Positions 40,675 to 50,479 are shown, counted from the stretch's first letter. The stretch is DNA of 64,000 nt from Paenibacillus sp. FSL R5-0623 (GCF_037974265.1 NZ_CP150233.1:3720001-3784000); one strand, 5' to 3'. Notes: generated by a model not told the origin, from the sequence alone. A program made the numbers and translations.

Positions 40675-41634
40675 ATGAAAAAGATATTGGTGACCGGAGC
40701 ACTGGGCCAAATCGGCTCTGAGTTAGTTGTTAAATTACGTGAAATTTATGGTCAGGATCACGTCGTTGCTACGGATCTCAAGTCATCATCCCACGAAATT
40801 ACCCGATCCGGACCATTCGAGCTGCTGGACGTGACGAATGCTAAGGCGATGTTCGAAATCGCTAAGCGATACGAAGTGGATACCGTCATTCATTTGGCTG
40901 CGCTGCTGTCAGCTACCGCAGAGGAGAAACCCCTGCTTGCCTGGAATTTGAATATGGGCGGATTGATGAATGCACTTGAAATATCCAGGGAGCTCGGCTG
41001 CCAATTTTTCACTCCAAGCTCCATTGGATCTTTTGGTCCTTTGACTCCGAAAGACAATACCCCGCAGGATACGATCCAGAGGCCCAATACGATGTACGGC
41101 GTGAACAAAGTGTCCGGCGAACTGCTTTGTGATTATTATTTTCACAAATACGGCCTGGATACTAGGGGGCTGCGATTCCCAGGTTTGATATCTTATATGA
41201 CGCCTCCCGGCGGAGGGACGACGGATTATGCTGTTGAAATTTACTACGCAGCCGTGACAGCCGGCCGATACACATCTTATATCGCCAAAGACTCCAACAT
41301 GGACATGATGTATATGCCGGATGCCCTGAACGCTATCATTGTTCTAATGGAAGCGGATTCATTTCGGTTGATACACCGAAACTCATTTAATGTCACCGCA
41401 ATGAGCGTGGACCCGGAGGCGATCGCTGCAGCGATTCGGGATGAGCTTCCCGGCTTTATCCTCGATTATGACGTTGATCCGAAGAGACAGGCGATTGCCG
41501 ATAGCTGGCCGCATTCTATTGATGCAACGGCAGCGAAAACAGAATGGGGATTTCATGCCCGCTACGACTTGAAGACCATGACGAAGGATATGCTTTCACA
41601 GCTAAGCGATAGACAAATGCTTCGCAAAGCTTAA
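40675..41634 (+). CDS. tdh: L-threonine 3-dehydrogenase, epimerase-type (SDR)
   Basis: A 319-residue extended SDR of the UDP-galactose-epimerase-like threonine dehydrogenase type, which oxidises L-threonine to 2-amino-3-oxobutyrate using NAD. The nucleotide motif GALGQIGSE lies at residues 8-16, the catalytic Ser in PSSIGSFG and the YGVNKVSGE (YxxxK) near residue 140. GGGAGGAATG precedes the ATG. It is the second gene of the kbl-tdh operon, followed by a strong terminator. Confidence 0.93.
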   Translation: MKKILVTGALGQIGSELVVKLREIYGQDHVVATDLKSSSHEITRSGPFELLDVTNAKAMFEIAKRYEVDTVIHLAALLSATAEEKPLLAWNLNMGGLMNALEISRELGCQFFTPSSIGSFGPLTPKDNTPQDTIQRPNTMYGVNKVSGELLCDYYFHKYGLDTRGLRFPGLISYMTPPGGGTTDYAVEIYYAAVTAGRYTSYIAKDSNMDMMYMPDALNAIIVLMEADSFRLIHRNSFNVTAMSVDPEAIAAAIRDELPGFILDYDVDPKRQAIADSWPHSIDATAAKTEWGFHARYDLKTMTKDMLSQLSDRQMLRKA

Positions 41635-41669
41635 AGTTATTATGAATTCGATCGAAGAGTGACAGCTAG

Positions 41670-41705
41670 AAAAAGCAATTCGGATTTAATCCGAATTGCT
41701 TTTTA
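41670..41705 (+). terminator. Terminator of kbl-tdh
   Basis: AAAAGCAATTCGGAT and ATCCGAATTGCTTTT form a 15-bp perfect stem around TTA. It can act in both directions. Confidence 0.85.
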
Positions 41706-42015
41706 ATGATTACTCTCATTCAAAGATGGCTTACGATGGTGAGAGGACAACTTGGACTGGCCATAAGGTAAATAGGTGATACCCGTCAGAAGAGCGAGAC
41801 CAGGGATTCTTTTCTTGAAGTCTCTCTGCAAAAGGTGCACTGTTCTTTTCTTCTGAGAGGAACGACCAAACCGAATTTATACATCAATCTGCGAATTTAT
41901 TTAAACGACCACATCCAAAATATGGTGAAACATATACAGATATGATTTATATACGTTTACCATTTAATTTGGTTTATTATCAAGTATCCTTCAGCAATTC
42001 AACCATGTTAGAATA
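41706..42015. other. Non-coding stretch
   Basis: No gene is supported. It ends in the region where the missing first part of the next dehydrogenase would be expected, so it may include the scar of a deletion. Confidence 0.4.
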
Positions 42016-42591
42016 GTGAATTTCTCTAAGTTGCTCGATAAAGTTATCTACCCTGTAGTTCTCCGGTTCAACAATCCAGAGACAAATTACTCCTACCAAC
42101 AGGCTATGACCAACATGAAAGAAAAGTATGGTCCGATTGATGTGTTGGAATTCAGTCCAACAGCAGGCAATTATCCTCCGACTTCTGTATTGGAGTTAAC
42201 GGTGGAGAACGCCAGGGACGCATTTGAGGCGAATGTGGTTAGTGCCATCCATGTCGTCAATGCTGTTCTCCCTGATATGCTCGCCAGGAAAGAGGGAGCC
42301 TTGCTCTTTACCTCAGGATTATCCGCCATGTACCCTGTGTCCATGATGGGGAATATCGGTATTGCTCTTTCAGGGTTACGCAATTATGTTGCTAATCTTC
42401 ATACTTCATTGTCTGCTCAAGGGATTTTTGTGGGCCACCGCTCTTTAGGTTTATTAATCAAGGAGTCGGGTACTGGCGCAATTAATGATCCAGATGTAAT
42501 TGCCGAGATGTGGTACCAGGCCTATGTAGAGAAAAACGTATGGGAAGAAGAGTATCCTAAGGGTGTTACCCCCGAAACCATTCTGTTTTAA
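42016..42591 (+). pseudogene. Short-chain dehydrogenase, N-terminally truncated
   Basis: The 191-residue reading covers the middle and end of an SDR protein: the IDVLEFSPTAGNY strand, an ALLFTSGLSAMYP (catalytic Ser region), GIALSGLRNYVANLH in place of the usual YxxxK helix, and VGHRSLGLLIK. The TGxxxGIG cofactor loop and the first beta strand are missing (about 50 residues). The GTG at 42016 has no good ribosome site. It is probably nonfunctional. Confidence 0.6.
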
Positions 42592-42624
42592 CATTTGTGA
42601 TAATTTCTGCTTCCTTGCAAAGAT

Positions 42625-42864
42625 GTGGAGGTGGATAACAAGAACATCACAGTATTTGACTGTACGGGTAAAACCAGACGAGAAATCGTCCGTCAGGCGC
42701 TTGAGCGCGGACACTTCGTAACGGCTTATGCTCGCAATCCACAAAAGCTTGAAATGACGCACCCCAATCTGAATGTAGTCAAGGGAGAACTTTACGACTT
42801 GGGAGTTCGTGGAATTTTCATAGGTTTTATGTACATCTTCAAGACAATGATAAACGCAATGTGA
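42625..42864 (+). pseudogene. NAD(P)-binding protein (NmrA/SDR-like), truncated
   Basis: Only the first 55 residues look real: NITVFDCTGKTRREIVRQAL, then ERGHFVTAYARNPQKL and LNVVKGELYD, as in atypical SDR NAD(P)H-binding proteins (with GATG changed to DCTG). The remaining 25 residues (GVRGIFIGFMYIFK) are unrelated and hydrophobic. GTGGAGGTGG at the front has no good start after it. A broken gene close to a modular repeat. Confidence 0.6.
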
Positions 42865-42940
42865 ATAGTGGATGGATGTACTTTTAGATTATCAGTAAAA
42901 TTGCATATCATTTCATTATTTGTCTTCATTTTAGTGATTT

Positions 42941-43106
42941 GTCGAGGGACAAGAACATAGTCCGATTACCGATTAGGCATTAAAACTAAACGGTTCTTTT
43001 CCTCGTTAATTCATTAAACTAACGGGAAACGATAGCTCATACAACAAACAAAGCAGCTGACCAATCGGCTGCTTTTATTCAACTAACGGGCAAGATAGTT
43101 CGGGAG
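42941..43106 (+). repeat. Modular intergenic repeat, copy 10 (box, hairpin, box)
   Basis: GTCGAGGGACAAGAACATAG is joined to TCCGATTACCGATTAGG without the usual terminator. Then comes AACTAACGGGAAACGATAGCT (43017-43037), hairpin GCAGCTGACCAATCGGCTGC plus TTTTATTC (43053-43080), and AACTAACGGGCAAGATAGTT (43081-43100). This is the clearest symmetrical copy. Confidence 0.75.
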
Positions 43107-43192
43107 ATCTTGGTGCTTCTGTGTGTTACCTGCTTAGATAGATTTCGTTACACTACTAGCTGCAGTTTTGCTATTTTTAGAATTTGTAATTC

Positions 43193-43223
43193 AAAAAAAA
43201 AGGACAGCGGCGGCCTGTCCTTT
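43193..43223 (-). terminator. Terminator of the aldo/keto reductase gene
   Basis: AAAGGACAG and CTGTCCTTT pair across CGGCGGC, and on the minus strand the stem is followed by a run of ten Ts. Confidence 0.8.
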
Positions 43224-43272
43224 CTTAATAGATGAGTGTACAATCCTGATGAGTTTACGGTTCGATCAAGGT

Positions 43273-44142
<870 letters not shown>

Positions 44143-44238
44143 TTAAATGTATGATAGCAAACGGCGCGTATCCCGGGAATCGGGCACTGCAGCGGTAATT
44201 CCACTTACGGCTGAATTGCATTACAATAAGCTTAGAGC

Positions 44239-44255
44239 CTTCGTGCTACACGAAG
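44239..44255. promoter_or_regulatory. Candidate MerR operator
   Basis: CTTCGTGCTACACGAAG is a perfect 17-bp inverted repeat (7-bp arms, 3-bp centre) in the divergent aldo/keto reductase-merR region. Confidence 0.55.
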
Positions 44256-44297
44256 TCAAGTCGTATTCACAACTTTATTTTCCAAGGAGGAATTGAC

Positions 44298-44747
44298 ATG
44301 TATACGGTCAAAGAAGCCGCCCAGATAACGGGACTCACCCAGCACGCCGTGCGCTTTTACACGGATAAAGGCCTGGTGCCTAGCGTACAGCGTAATCAAA
44401 ACAACATTCGGATGTTCAACGACGAATCAATCAACTGGCTGCATGGCGTGAAATGCCTCAAGCAATCCGGGATGCCGATTGAATTCATTAAAAAGTATAT
44501 CGATCTCTGTCTCGAAGGGGATTCGACCATTCCGCAACGCTTCGCACTTATAATGGAGCATAAAGAAGCGGCGCTCGTTCAGCTTGAAGAAGCCAAACAG
44601 CACGTTGCCCATTTAGAACAAAAAACCGACCTATATCAGGCCATTCTGGAGCACCGCACTCCAGACACGACCAATCCCGGTAACTGGGACAAAATTCAGC
44701 ATATGCATGCTGACGTATTTTACTCGCCCTCTGTTCGGAAGGCGTGA
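44298..44747 (+). CDS. MerR family transcriptional regulator
   Basis: A 149-residue MerR protein: N-terminal winged helix (YTVKEAAQITGLTQHAVRFYTDKGL, read here as YTVKEAAQITGL and HAVRFYTDKGL), then GVKCLKQSGMPIEFIKKYIDLCLEG, shown as GVKCLKQSGMP and KKYIDLCLEGD, and a coiled-coil dimer helix. The Cys residues and the aldo/keto reductase partner resemble the AdhR-type aldehyde sensors. AAGGAGGAATTGAC precedes the ATG. Confidence 0.9.
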   Translation: MYTVKEAAQITGLTQHAVRFYTDKGLVPSVQRNQNNIRMFNDESINWLHGVKCLKQSGMPIEFIKKYIDLCLEGDSTIPQRFALIMEHKEAALVQLEEAKQHVAHLEQKTDLYQAILEHRTPDTTNPGNWDKIQHMHADVFYSPSVRKA

Positions 44748-44879
44748 GACATATTTTGAGCCCATCAACCGTTTTGGGGAAAATCTTCGGTTTAAAACTC
44801 TTGATTGGCTTGCAATGAACAAGATTCACATCAATCTAGATTGAACTATCGGGAGACTATAGTTTAGAGGGGCTTGGTA

Positions 44880-45161
44880 TGAAAAACATTTTTCTGATTG
44901 GCGGTACAACGGGAGTAGGAAAACAACAACTTGCCAAATTATGAAGGATAAATTGAGCAACAGCGTATTTCTTGATGGGGACTGGTGCTGGGACATGCGT
45001 CCATTTCAAGTGACCGAGGAAACCAAAGAGATGGTTATGCAAAATATATGCTTCCTTTTGAATAATTTTATCAAGTGTACCGTTTATGAAAATATTGTTT
45101 TTTGCTGGGTAATGCATCAGCGAGCTATTGTTGATGAGATTATAACGGGAAACGTTAGTTG
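44880..45161 (+). pseudogene. AAA_33-type kinase/ATPase, frameshifted and truncated
   Basis: The gene starts MKNIFLIGGTTGVGK after GAGGGGCTTGGT, then one base is missing in the GGAAAACAACAAC run inside the Walker A motif: the expected KTTTCQIMKDKLSNS continues in another frame to 45161 (FLDGDWCWDMRPFQVTEE, FLLNNFIKCTVYENIVFCW, shown in part). The C-terminal half of the family protein (about 170 residues in all) is missing; it ends inside a TAACGGGAAACGTTAGTT box. It is a relic unless the missing base is a sequencing error. Confidence 0.7.
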
Positions 45162-45207
45162 AGTAATAGCAAGGAGCAGTTTGCCGTTGGTAGCTGCTCC
45201 TTTTTTA
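45143..45207 (+). repeat. AACGGG box plus terminator, copy 11
   Basis: TAACGGGAAACGTTAGTT (45145-45162) ends the truncated kinase frame. The hairpin GGAGCAG...CTGCTCC with six Ts follows at 45172-45206. The stem sequence is again different from that of other copies. Confidence 0.6.
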
Positions 45208-45302
45208 ATTAAGATAACTGGGGGTTAATGGAGCAGTTAGATAGAATAGTTGGTATTAAAAGCTTTGGAAAATAGTTTTAGATCGGAGATGAGGTTGATA
45301 CT

Positions 45303-45577
45303 GTGACACTATTTTATTATATTGTGCAAGCCATGAGCTTCCTTATGTTACGAATGTGAACCCTGCCGCTAAGGATGATAAACTTATGGAGGTCTACAAT
45401 ACGGAAGAGGATGCAGCAGGATTATATATAACCGGTTTAGTAGAGCTTTTCAAATATATACGCAGCAATATGAGAATAGGTGAGGACTTAGAGTTGTATT
45501 GCTGCTGGGCGCACGGACAGGAAAGATTTTTGGATGCTCCAAATAAAGAACTCGACCTCGTGATTGAACTAGCTTAA
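45303..45577 (+). pseudogene. Small unknown protein, frameshifted
   Basis: GTG at 45303 with GAGGTTGATACT upstream begins MTLFYYIVQ; one base later the continuation HELPYVTNVNPAAKDDK, then MEVYNTEEDAAGLYI and a clear end LDAPNKELDLVIELA lies in another frame, ending in a stop at 45575-45577. The combined product would be about 91 residues with four Cys-containing stretches (YCCWAHG). I do not recognise the family. Confidence 0.45.
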
Positions 45578-45602
45578 GAAGTGAATCAAGGTACAGTTTT
45601 CC

Positions 45603-45860
45603 AATAAGCTAACGAAGAAACGTTAGTTCAATAAAACCAAGGAAGAACCAGCTGATGATGTGATGGAATGACAAAATGTCGAAGGACAAAAACATAGTCC
45701 AATTGAAGTCGCTATTATAGCGGCTTTTTTTGTTTTTAGGAACCATGTCTTGTCCCAAGCTGAGGACAAAAACATTGTGTCATTTCGGATTAGGTAATTA
45801 TCTAAATAGTATTATGATGGAATCCTGTAGCGACATAAAAGTTAAATGAATTGAATATTT
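45603..45860 (+). repeat. Modular intergenic repeat, copy 12
   Basis: GCTAACGAAGAAACGTTAGTTC box (45607-45628) is followed by GTCGAAGGACAAAAACATAG (45678), the hairpin GTCGCTATTATAGCGGC plus T8 (45709-45732), TGTCCCAAGCTGAGGACAAAAAC and the GTCATTTCGGATTAGG segment shared with 36800-36960. Nothing else is seen in the 45578-45983 gap. Confidence 0.7.
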
Positions 45861-45983
45861 TGCTTGAGTATGTTTTTTTGTATCATGAACTAACTTTTCT
45901 AGGCAGACAACCATGAACAACATCGCCGGTAAAACCAAACAATATGCCCAGTTTATCTATCGCCTGGCTGCAACCTTGTCGTG

Positions 45984-47048
45984 TCAAGGGAAGATGAGTT
46001 GCACGGGGATGACGGCGTTCTTAGGAGAATAAATATCTTCCATCTGTTCACATAACAGCTTGACGGCTGTTCGTGCCATTTCCTGTTCATCCTGCTGCAC
46101 ATAAGCTACGCCTGAAAGATGTGGATTATCGAAAGATAGTAAATCGATATTTGAGTGTTCGTTCAGAAGACTGATAGCGGCGGATGTAAGGCGTGCTGTT
46201 TCTTCAGTCAAGGAGAAGGCTGCTGAAATTCCACTGTGGTTCTGCAAGAAGTTGCTTACATAGTCCAATGCTTGCTCGCTGCGTAGAATGTCGAGAGGAA
46301 TGTGACACCACAAGCTCTTGTCAATCGAGATACCTTGATCTGTATATGCCTGCTCGAAGCCAAGCGTGCGATCCTCGACGGCTGTATTGGCATTTTCAGG
46401 TGAGATGAGCGCAATCTGCTGATGACTCTTGGATAACAAATGGGATACAGCCTTATACGCACCGCCGTAATTGTCGGATGTAATGGTGTACGTCTCAATG
46501 TTGCGCAGATAGCGGTCGATGAACACACACGGAAATTTGTCGAGCGACAGACGCAGTAATGATTCGTTGTACTTCTCATCTTCCGTCGGAAAAACGATCA
46601 GCCCCTTCACACCGAGTTCCGTTAGTGTACGGATGACGTTTGTTTCGATAGAGGAGGACTCTCGCGTGATGCTAAGTACCATGTTGAGGCCGGCTTCTTG
46701 CAGGAATTGTTCTGTGTAGTCAACGAGCTTTTGAATGACACGGGTTCTCATCGTCGGAATGATGAAGCCGATGAGCGGTATGGAGGACGCGCTGCCTTGG
46801 GATGGTGGAGAATGGATGCTAGAAACAACAAGACTTGAAGAGACGAATGAGCCTTTGCCTTGTACGCGTATAATTAATCCTTCGTCAGCTAGTGAGGTTA
46901 GGGCGTTCTTGACGGTTATTTTACTTACTCTGAATTCGTCCATTAGTTCTTGCTCAGAAGGAATGCGGTCTGTGGGTCGAAGCTGTCCTGATTTAATTTT
47001 CTGAATAATATTTTCTCGAATTTGTTTGTAGAGCGCCAGCTTTTTCAA
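45984..47048 (-). CDS. AraR-like GntR/LacI hybrid transcriptional regulator
   Basis: A 354-residue repressor: an N-terminal GntR winged helix (ALYKQIRENIIQKIKSGQL, then RIPSEQELMDEFRVSKITVKNAL) and a C-terminal LacI-type periplasmic-binding domain (IPLIGFIIPTM to the end), the architecture of AraR, the L-arabinose regulator of Bacillus. The TTG at 47048 is chosen because GGGGAG lies 9 bases upstream of it; an ATG at 47066 has no such site. It diverges from an ABC sugar importer, and the neighbours GH43 and GH127 make arabinose or an arabino-oligosaccharide the likely inducer. Confidence 0.88.
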   Translation of the reverse strand: MKKLALYKQIRENIIQKIKSGQLRPTDRIPSEQELMDEFRVSKITVKNALTSLADEGLIIRVQGKGSFVSSSLVVSSIHSPPSQGSASSIPLIGFIIPTMRTRVIQKLVDYTEQFLQEAGLNMVLSITRESSSIETNVIRTLTELGVKGLIVFPTEDEKYNESLLRLSLDKFPCVFIDRYLRNIETYTITSDNYGGAYKAVSHLLSKSHQQIALISPENANTAVEDRTLGFEQAYTDQGISIDKSLWCHIPLDILRSEQALDYVSNFLQNHSGISAAFSLTEETARLTSAAISLLNEHSNIDLLSFDNPHLSGVAYVQQDEQEMARTAVKLLCEQMEDIYSPKNAVIPVQLIFP

Positions 47049-47081
47049 AGAGTAGCATCTCCCCATAAACTTTATGATTTT

Positions 47082-47097
47082 ATAATCAATTGGTTAT
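47082..47097. promoter_or_regulatory. Candidate operator of the AraR-like regulator
   Basis: ATAATCAATTGGTTAT is a 14-of-16 palindrome 34 bases upstream of the regulator start. It differs from the AraR box of Bacillus subtilis. Confidence 0.45.
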
Positions 47098-47131
47098 ATA
47101 AAGCTTATTTCATATATATTATAATACGGCA

Positions 47132-47146
47132 TGTAAAGCGCTTACA
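47132..47146. promoter_or_regulatory. cre-like site in the importer promoter region
   Basis: TGTAAAGCGCTTACA contains GTAAAGCGCTTACA, 12 of 14 matches to a CcpA site. The same core TAAAGCGCTTAC recurs at 55211-55222 in the locus. Confidence 0.5.
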
Positions 47147-47310
47147 ATATGGAATCTGAGAAAGTGTTGCGAAGGGGTCTTTTCTTTGAAAGGTTAGAAT
47201 TATGTTAAGGATGGTGGTGCCAAGGTGTATTGAAACCGCTTAAATTAACAGAACTAACTAGTCAGCCGACTTTTCAAATGCATAACAAAAAAAGAGAGGA
47301 TGACGAACAA

Positions 47311-48648
47311 ATGAAAAAACGCAGTGCTTTAATCTCCATCGTTACACTCCTTATTATGTCACTTGTTTTTACTGCATGTGGTAATCCTTCCGGTTCAAAA
47401 ACGGAAACGCAGCAATTAGGCGCTAATGCCGGTGAGAATGCAACAGAATTATCATTTTGGACATTCGTAGATTTGCACGGCAAGCATTTGGATAAAATGC
47501 TGGGGTTATGGAACCAACAGAACCCAGACAAACAGATTAAGTTGAATGTAACGGTTATGCCTTACGATGATATGCACAACAAGCTCTTATTGGCAGTTAC
47601 AAGCGGAAAAGGTGCTCCTGATATCGCGGATATTGAGCTTGGTAAATTTCCTAAATTCTTGGAAGGTGACAACGTTCCACTGGAATCTTTGAATGATGTA
47701 TTTGCACCATACAAAGACGTTGTTGTTCCTTCACGTGTCGAGATTTATTCCAAAGCCGAACAGGTTTATGGATTCGATTATCACGTAGGTGCGACACTTG
47801 CTTTCTACAATACTGAGATTCTCGAGCAAGCAGGTGTTGACTACAAGACAATCAAAACGTGGGAAGATTACAAACAAGCAGGTATCAAGGTTTATGAAAA
47901 GACTGGCAAGTACTTAGGTACTGCTGATACATCAGCTACGTGGCAAGCATCGCTGCTACTAGCTCAGCAAAACGCTGATTTTACAGATGAAAATGGTAAT
48001 CCAAAAGTGAACTCGCCTGAAATGATTAAAGCGTATGAAATGTTAGTCGATCTGCAGAAGAACAATGTTATTCATACGATCCCTGGTGGACAACCCGACA
48101 CAGAAGAAGCAAAAGGCGAATACAACAAAGGCAACTACGCAAGTGCATTGATGCCTGAGTGGTACATGTCCCGCTTTGTAAACGAAATGAAAGACCTTAA
48201 AGGTAAGTATGCAATAGCTCCATTGCCTGTATTTGAAGAAGGTAATCCTCGTTCCGTTGGCTTAGGCGGTACTGGCACAGTTGTAACTAAGAATGGTAAA
48301 GACGTTCAATTGGCCAAAGAATTTGTAGCCTTTGCTAAGCTTTCGAAAGAAGCTACTACTGAAATCTGGAATACACTTGGATTTGACCCAATCAACATGG
48401 AAGTATGGAAAGATGATGCAGTTACGAAAAACCCTGATAATGAATACGTCCAATACTTTAAAACAAATGCATTTGATACTTTGAATGAAATCAAGGACGA
48501 AATTCAAGCGATCAAGTCCGTTAAAGCTTCACCGACCATCGGCAATATCTTCAATACGGTAACTTTGAACGCGATCTTTGAAGATGGTCAAGACGTGAAG
48601 GAAGCGTTGGATGAAGCACAAGCAGCCATTGAACAAGAATTGAAATAA
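47311..48648 (+). CDS. Sugar ABC transporter substrate-binding lipoprotein
   Basis: A 445-residue family 1 binding protein with a signal peptide and lipobox FTAC (Cys 23). It captures sugars, probably arabino-oligosaccharides, outside the membrane. The ATG at 47311 follows AGAGAGGATGACG; further upstream in-frame starts would add a non-signal extension. Two permease genes follow, as in AraNPQ of Bacillus. The transporter's ATPase is not in the window, so a shared one such as MsmX must serve it. Confidence 0.9.
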   Translation: MKKRSALISIVTLLIMSLVFTACGNPSGSKTETQQLGANAGENATELSFWTFVDLHGKHLDKMLGLWNQQNPDKQIKLNVTVMPYDDMHNKLLLAVTSGKGAPDIADIELGKFPKFLEGDNVPLESLNDVFAPYKDVVVPSRVEIYSKAEQVYGFDYHVGATLAFYNTEILEQAGVDYKTIKTWEDYKQAGIKVYEKTGKYLGTADTSATWQASLLLAQQNADFTDENGNPKVNSPEMIKAYEMLVDLQKNNVIHTIPGGQPDTEEAKGEYNKGNYASALMPEWYMSRFVNEMKDLKGKYAIAPLPVFEEGNPRSVGLGGTGTVVTKNGKDVQLAKEFVAFAKLSKEATTEIWNTLGFDPINMEVWKDDAVTKNPDNEYVQYFKTNAFDTLNEIKDEIQAIKSVKASPTIGNIFNTVTLNAIFEDGQDVKEALDEAQAAIEQELK

Positions 48649-48668
48649 ATATAATACGTAAATGATTT

Positions 48669-48710
48669 GGTTAAACCTGTCGGCAGGTATAGTAGTCGGC
48701 AGGTTTAACC
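48669..48710 (+). terminator. Intercistronic hairpin between binding protein and permeases
   Basis: GGTTAAACCTG and CAGGTTTAACC form an 11-bp perfect stem, with CGGCAGG repeated inside the loop. It lacks a T-run, so it may stabilise the upstream mRNA and lower permease expression rather than end transcription. Confidence 0.65.
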
Positions 48711-48732
48711 TTAGTCAAGGGAGATTGAGAAT

Positions 48733-49629
48733 ATGATAAAGAAATTTGTATACTCTCAAAAAGTTGCGCCTTATGTGTTTGTGCTTCCATTTATACTTAT
48801 ATTTTTGATATTCTGGTTTTTTCCGCTTGTAAATTCATTCGTAATGAGCTTTCAAGATCGGATGTTGGGACAGGATCCTAAATGGATTGGTGAAGCGAAT
48901 TATTCGAAATTACTTACGGACAAAGTGTTTTTGACATCTATTAAAAATAGCGTTGTGTACATGTTAGGAACCTTAGTGCTGTTAATTCCTTTCCCAATGT
49001 TATTCGCCGTTATGATCAACAGTAAGTTAATGAAGGGAAGAGAGTTTTTTAAATCTTCTTTCTTTCTCCCTGCATTGACTTCTGTCGCAGTAGCGGGTAC
49101 CATTTTCCGCCTTACATTCGGTGAAATGGAAGGTTCATTAATGAATAGTTTCCTGGGTCTATTTGGTATAGAACCTATTAAATTTTTGAAAGACGGAAAT
49201 TGGAGTATGGCAGCACTGTTAATCCTCGCATGTTGGAGATGGACAGGTGTTAATATGCTTTACTATCTTTCCGGTTTGAAGAGCATTGACAATGAATATT
49301 ATGAGGCTGCTTCAATTGACGGGGCATCTGCTTGGCAGAAGTTTAGAACGATCACAATGCCATTATTGAAGCCGACCACGGTATATGTTACGACAATTAG
49401 TGTTTATGCAGGTTTAGCCATGTTTACCGAGAGCCTGATGATGTTTAACGGTAACAATTCACCCAAAAATATTGGCTTAACCATTGTTGGATATCTGTAC
49501 AGACAAGGGATTGAGCAGAATAAGCTGGGTTACGCAGCTGCAGTTGGTATCATTCTGTTAGTCATTGCTATGGTTATCAATTTAACGCAGTTGAAATTTA
49601 GTGGAATGTTCAAAAAGGAGGAGGATTAA
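48733..49629 (+). CDS. ABC sugar permease, MalF/AraP type
   Basis: A 298-residue membrane protein with six hydrophobic segments and the EAA loop (EAASIDGASAWQKFRTITMPLL, shown as EAASIDGASAW and FRTITMPLL) that docks the ATPase. It forms half of the importer channel. It lies directly after the binding-protein gene and hairpin; the next permease starts 2 bases after its stop. Confidence 0.92.
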   Translation: MIKKFVYSQKVAPYVFVLPFILIFLIFWFFPLVNSFVMSFQDRMLGQDPKWIGEANYSKLLTDKVFLTSIKNSVVYMLGTLVLLIPFPMLFAVMINSKLMKGREFFKSSFFLPALTSVAVAGTIFRLTFGEMEGSLMNSFLGLFGIEPIKFLKDGNWSMAALLILACWRWTGVNMLYYLSGLKSIDNEYYEAASIDGASAWQKFRTITMPLLKPTTVYVTTISVYAGLAMFTESLMMFNGNNSPKNIGLTIVGYLYRQGIEQNKLGYAAAVGIILLVIAMVINLTQLKFSGMFKKEED

Positions 49630-49630
49630 A

Positions 49631-50479
49631 GTGGGCAAAAGTCAGACGAGGAGTGATTTCATCTCTAGAATAGTAATTATTTGTTTATTCGTTATACTAT
49701 TCGTTTTAATTATGATTCCATTCTATGCAGTTGCCCTATCTTCCTTTAAACCAGGTGAATCATTAGTTAGATATGGTCTTAACCTAAGTTTGGATTTTGA
49801 AATCATGAGTTTTAATAATTTTATCTATCTGTTTACTGGAGAACATGATTATTTTGTGTGGTTTTGGAACAGTATGATTTTAACAATCGTTCAAGTGGTT
49901 TTAACACTTTTTGTAAGCGCATTTGTTGCTTATGGTTTTGCAGCATATGATTTTAAAGGCAAGAACTTCCTCTTTATATGTGTTTTGCTCATTATGATGG
50001 TGCCTTTTGAAATACTGCTGGTTCCTTTGTATAGCCTAATTAATGATTTGGGAATGGTGAATAGCTATTCGGCAATCATTTTGCCAGGTATAGCCAATGC
50101 CGCGACAATATTTTTCTTCAGGCAATATCTAAGAAGCATACCCAAAGAGATTATTCAATCTGGGCGAGTTGATGGGGCAAACGAGTATGCAATTTATTTC
50201 AGGCTAATTATGCCGATTATGAAGCCATCCTTTGCGGCAATGGCCATTCTGAATGGTATGAATAGCTGGAATAATCTGTTGTGGCCATTCATGGTGTTAG
50301 GAGATCAGAGTAAGTATACACTTCCAATCGGTTTGAAAACGTTATTAACTCCCTATGGCAATAACTATGATCTATTGATCGTCGGCTCTTTCTTCTCCAT
50401 CATTCCAATTTTTATACTGTTCATTGCTTTCCAGAAATACTTCATAGACGGTATGACTGCAGGTGCTGTTAAAGGGTAG
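49631..50479 (+). CDS. ABC sugar permease, MalG/AraQ type
   Basis: A 282-residue partner permease with about six membrane helices and the EAA-like loop QSGRVDGANEYAIYFRLIMP (positions about 180-200). The GTG at 49631 follows AAGGAGGAGG, which lies inside the end of the first permease. It completes the importer channel. Confidence 0.92.
   Translation: MGKSQTRSDFISRIVIICLFVILFVLIMIPFYAVALSSFKPGESLVRYGLNLSLDFEIMSFNNFIYLFTGEHDYFVWFWNSMILTIVQVVLTLFVSAFVAYGFAAYDFKGKNFLFICVLLIMMVPFEILLVPLYSLINDLGMVNSYSAIILPGIANAATIFFFRQYLRSIPKEIIQSGRVDGANEYAIYFRLIMPIMKPSFAAMAILNGMNSWNNLLWPFMVLGDQSKYTLPIGLKTLLTPYGNNYDLLIVGSFFSIIPIFILFIAFQKYFIDGMTAGAVKG

Noticed and set aside
41706-42015. Possible coding remnant on the minus strand near 41720-41870
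   Set aside because: Short protein-like stretches occur in more than one frame and none could be recognised.
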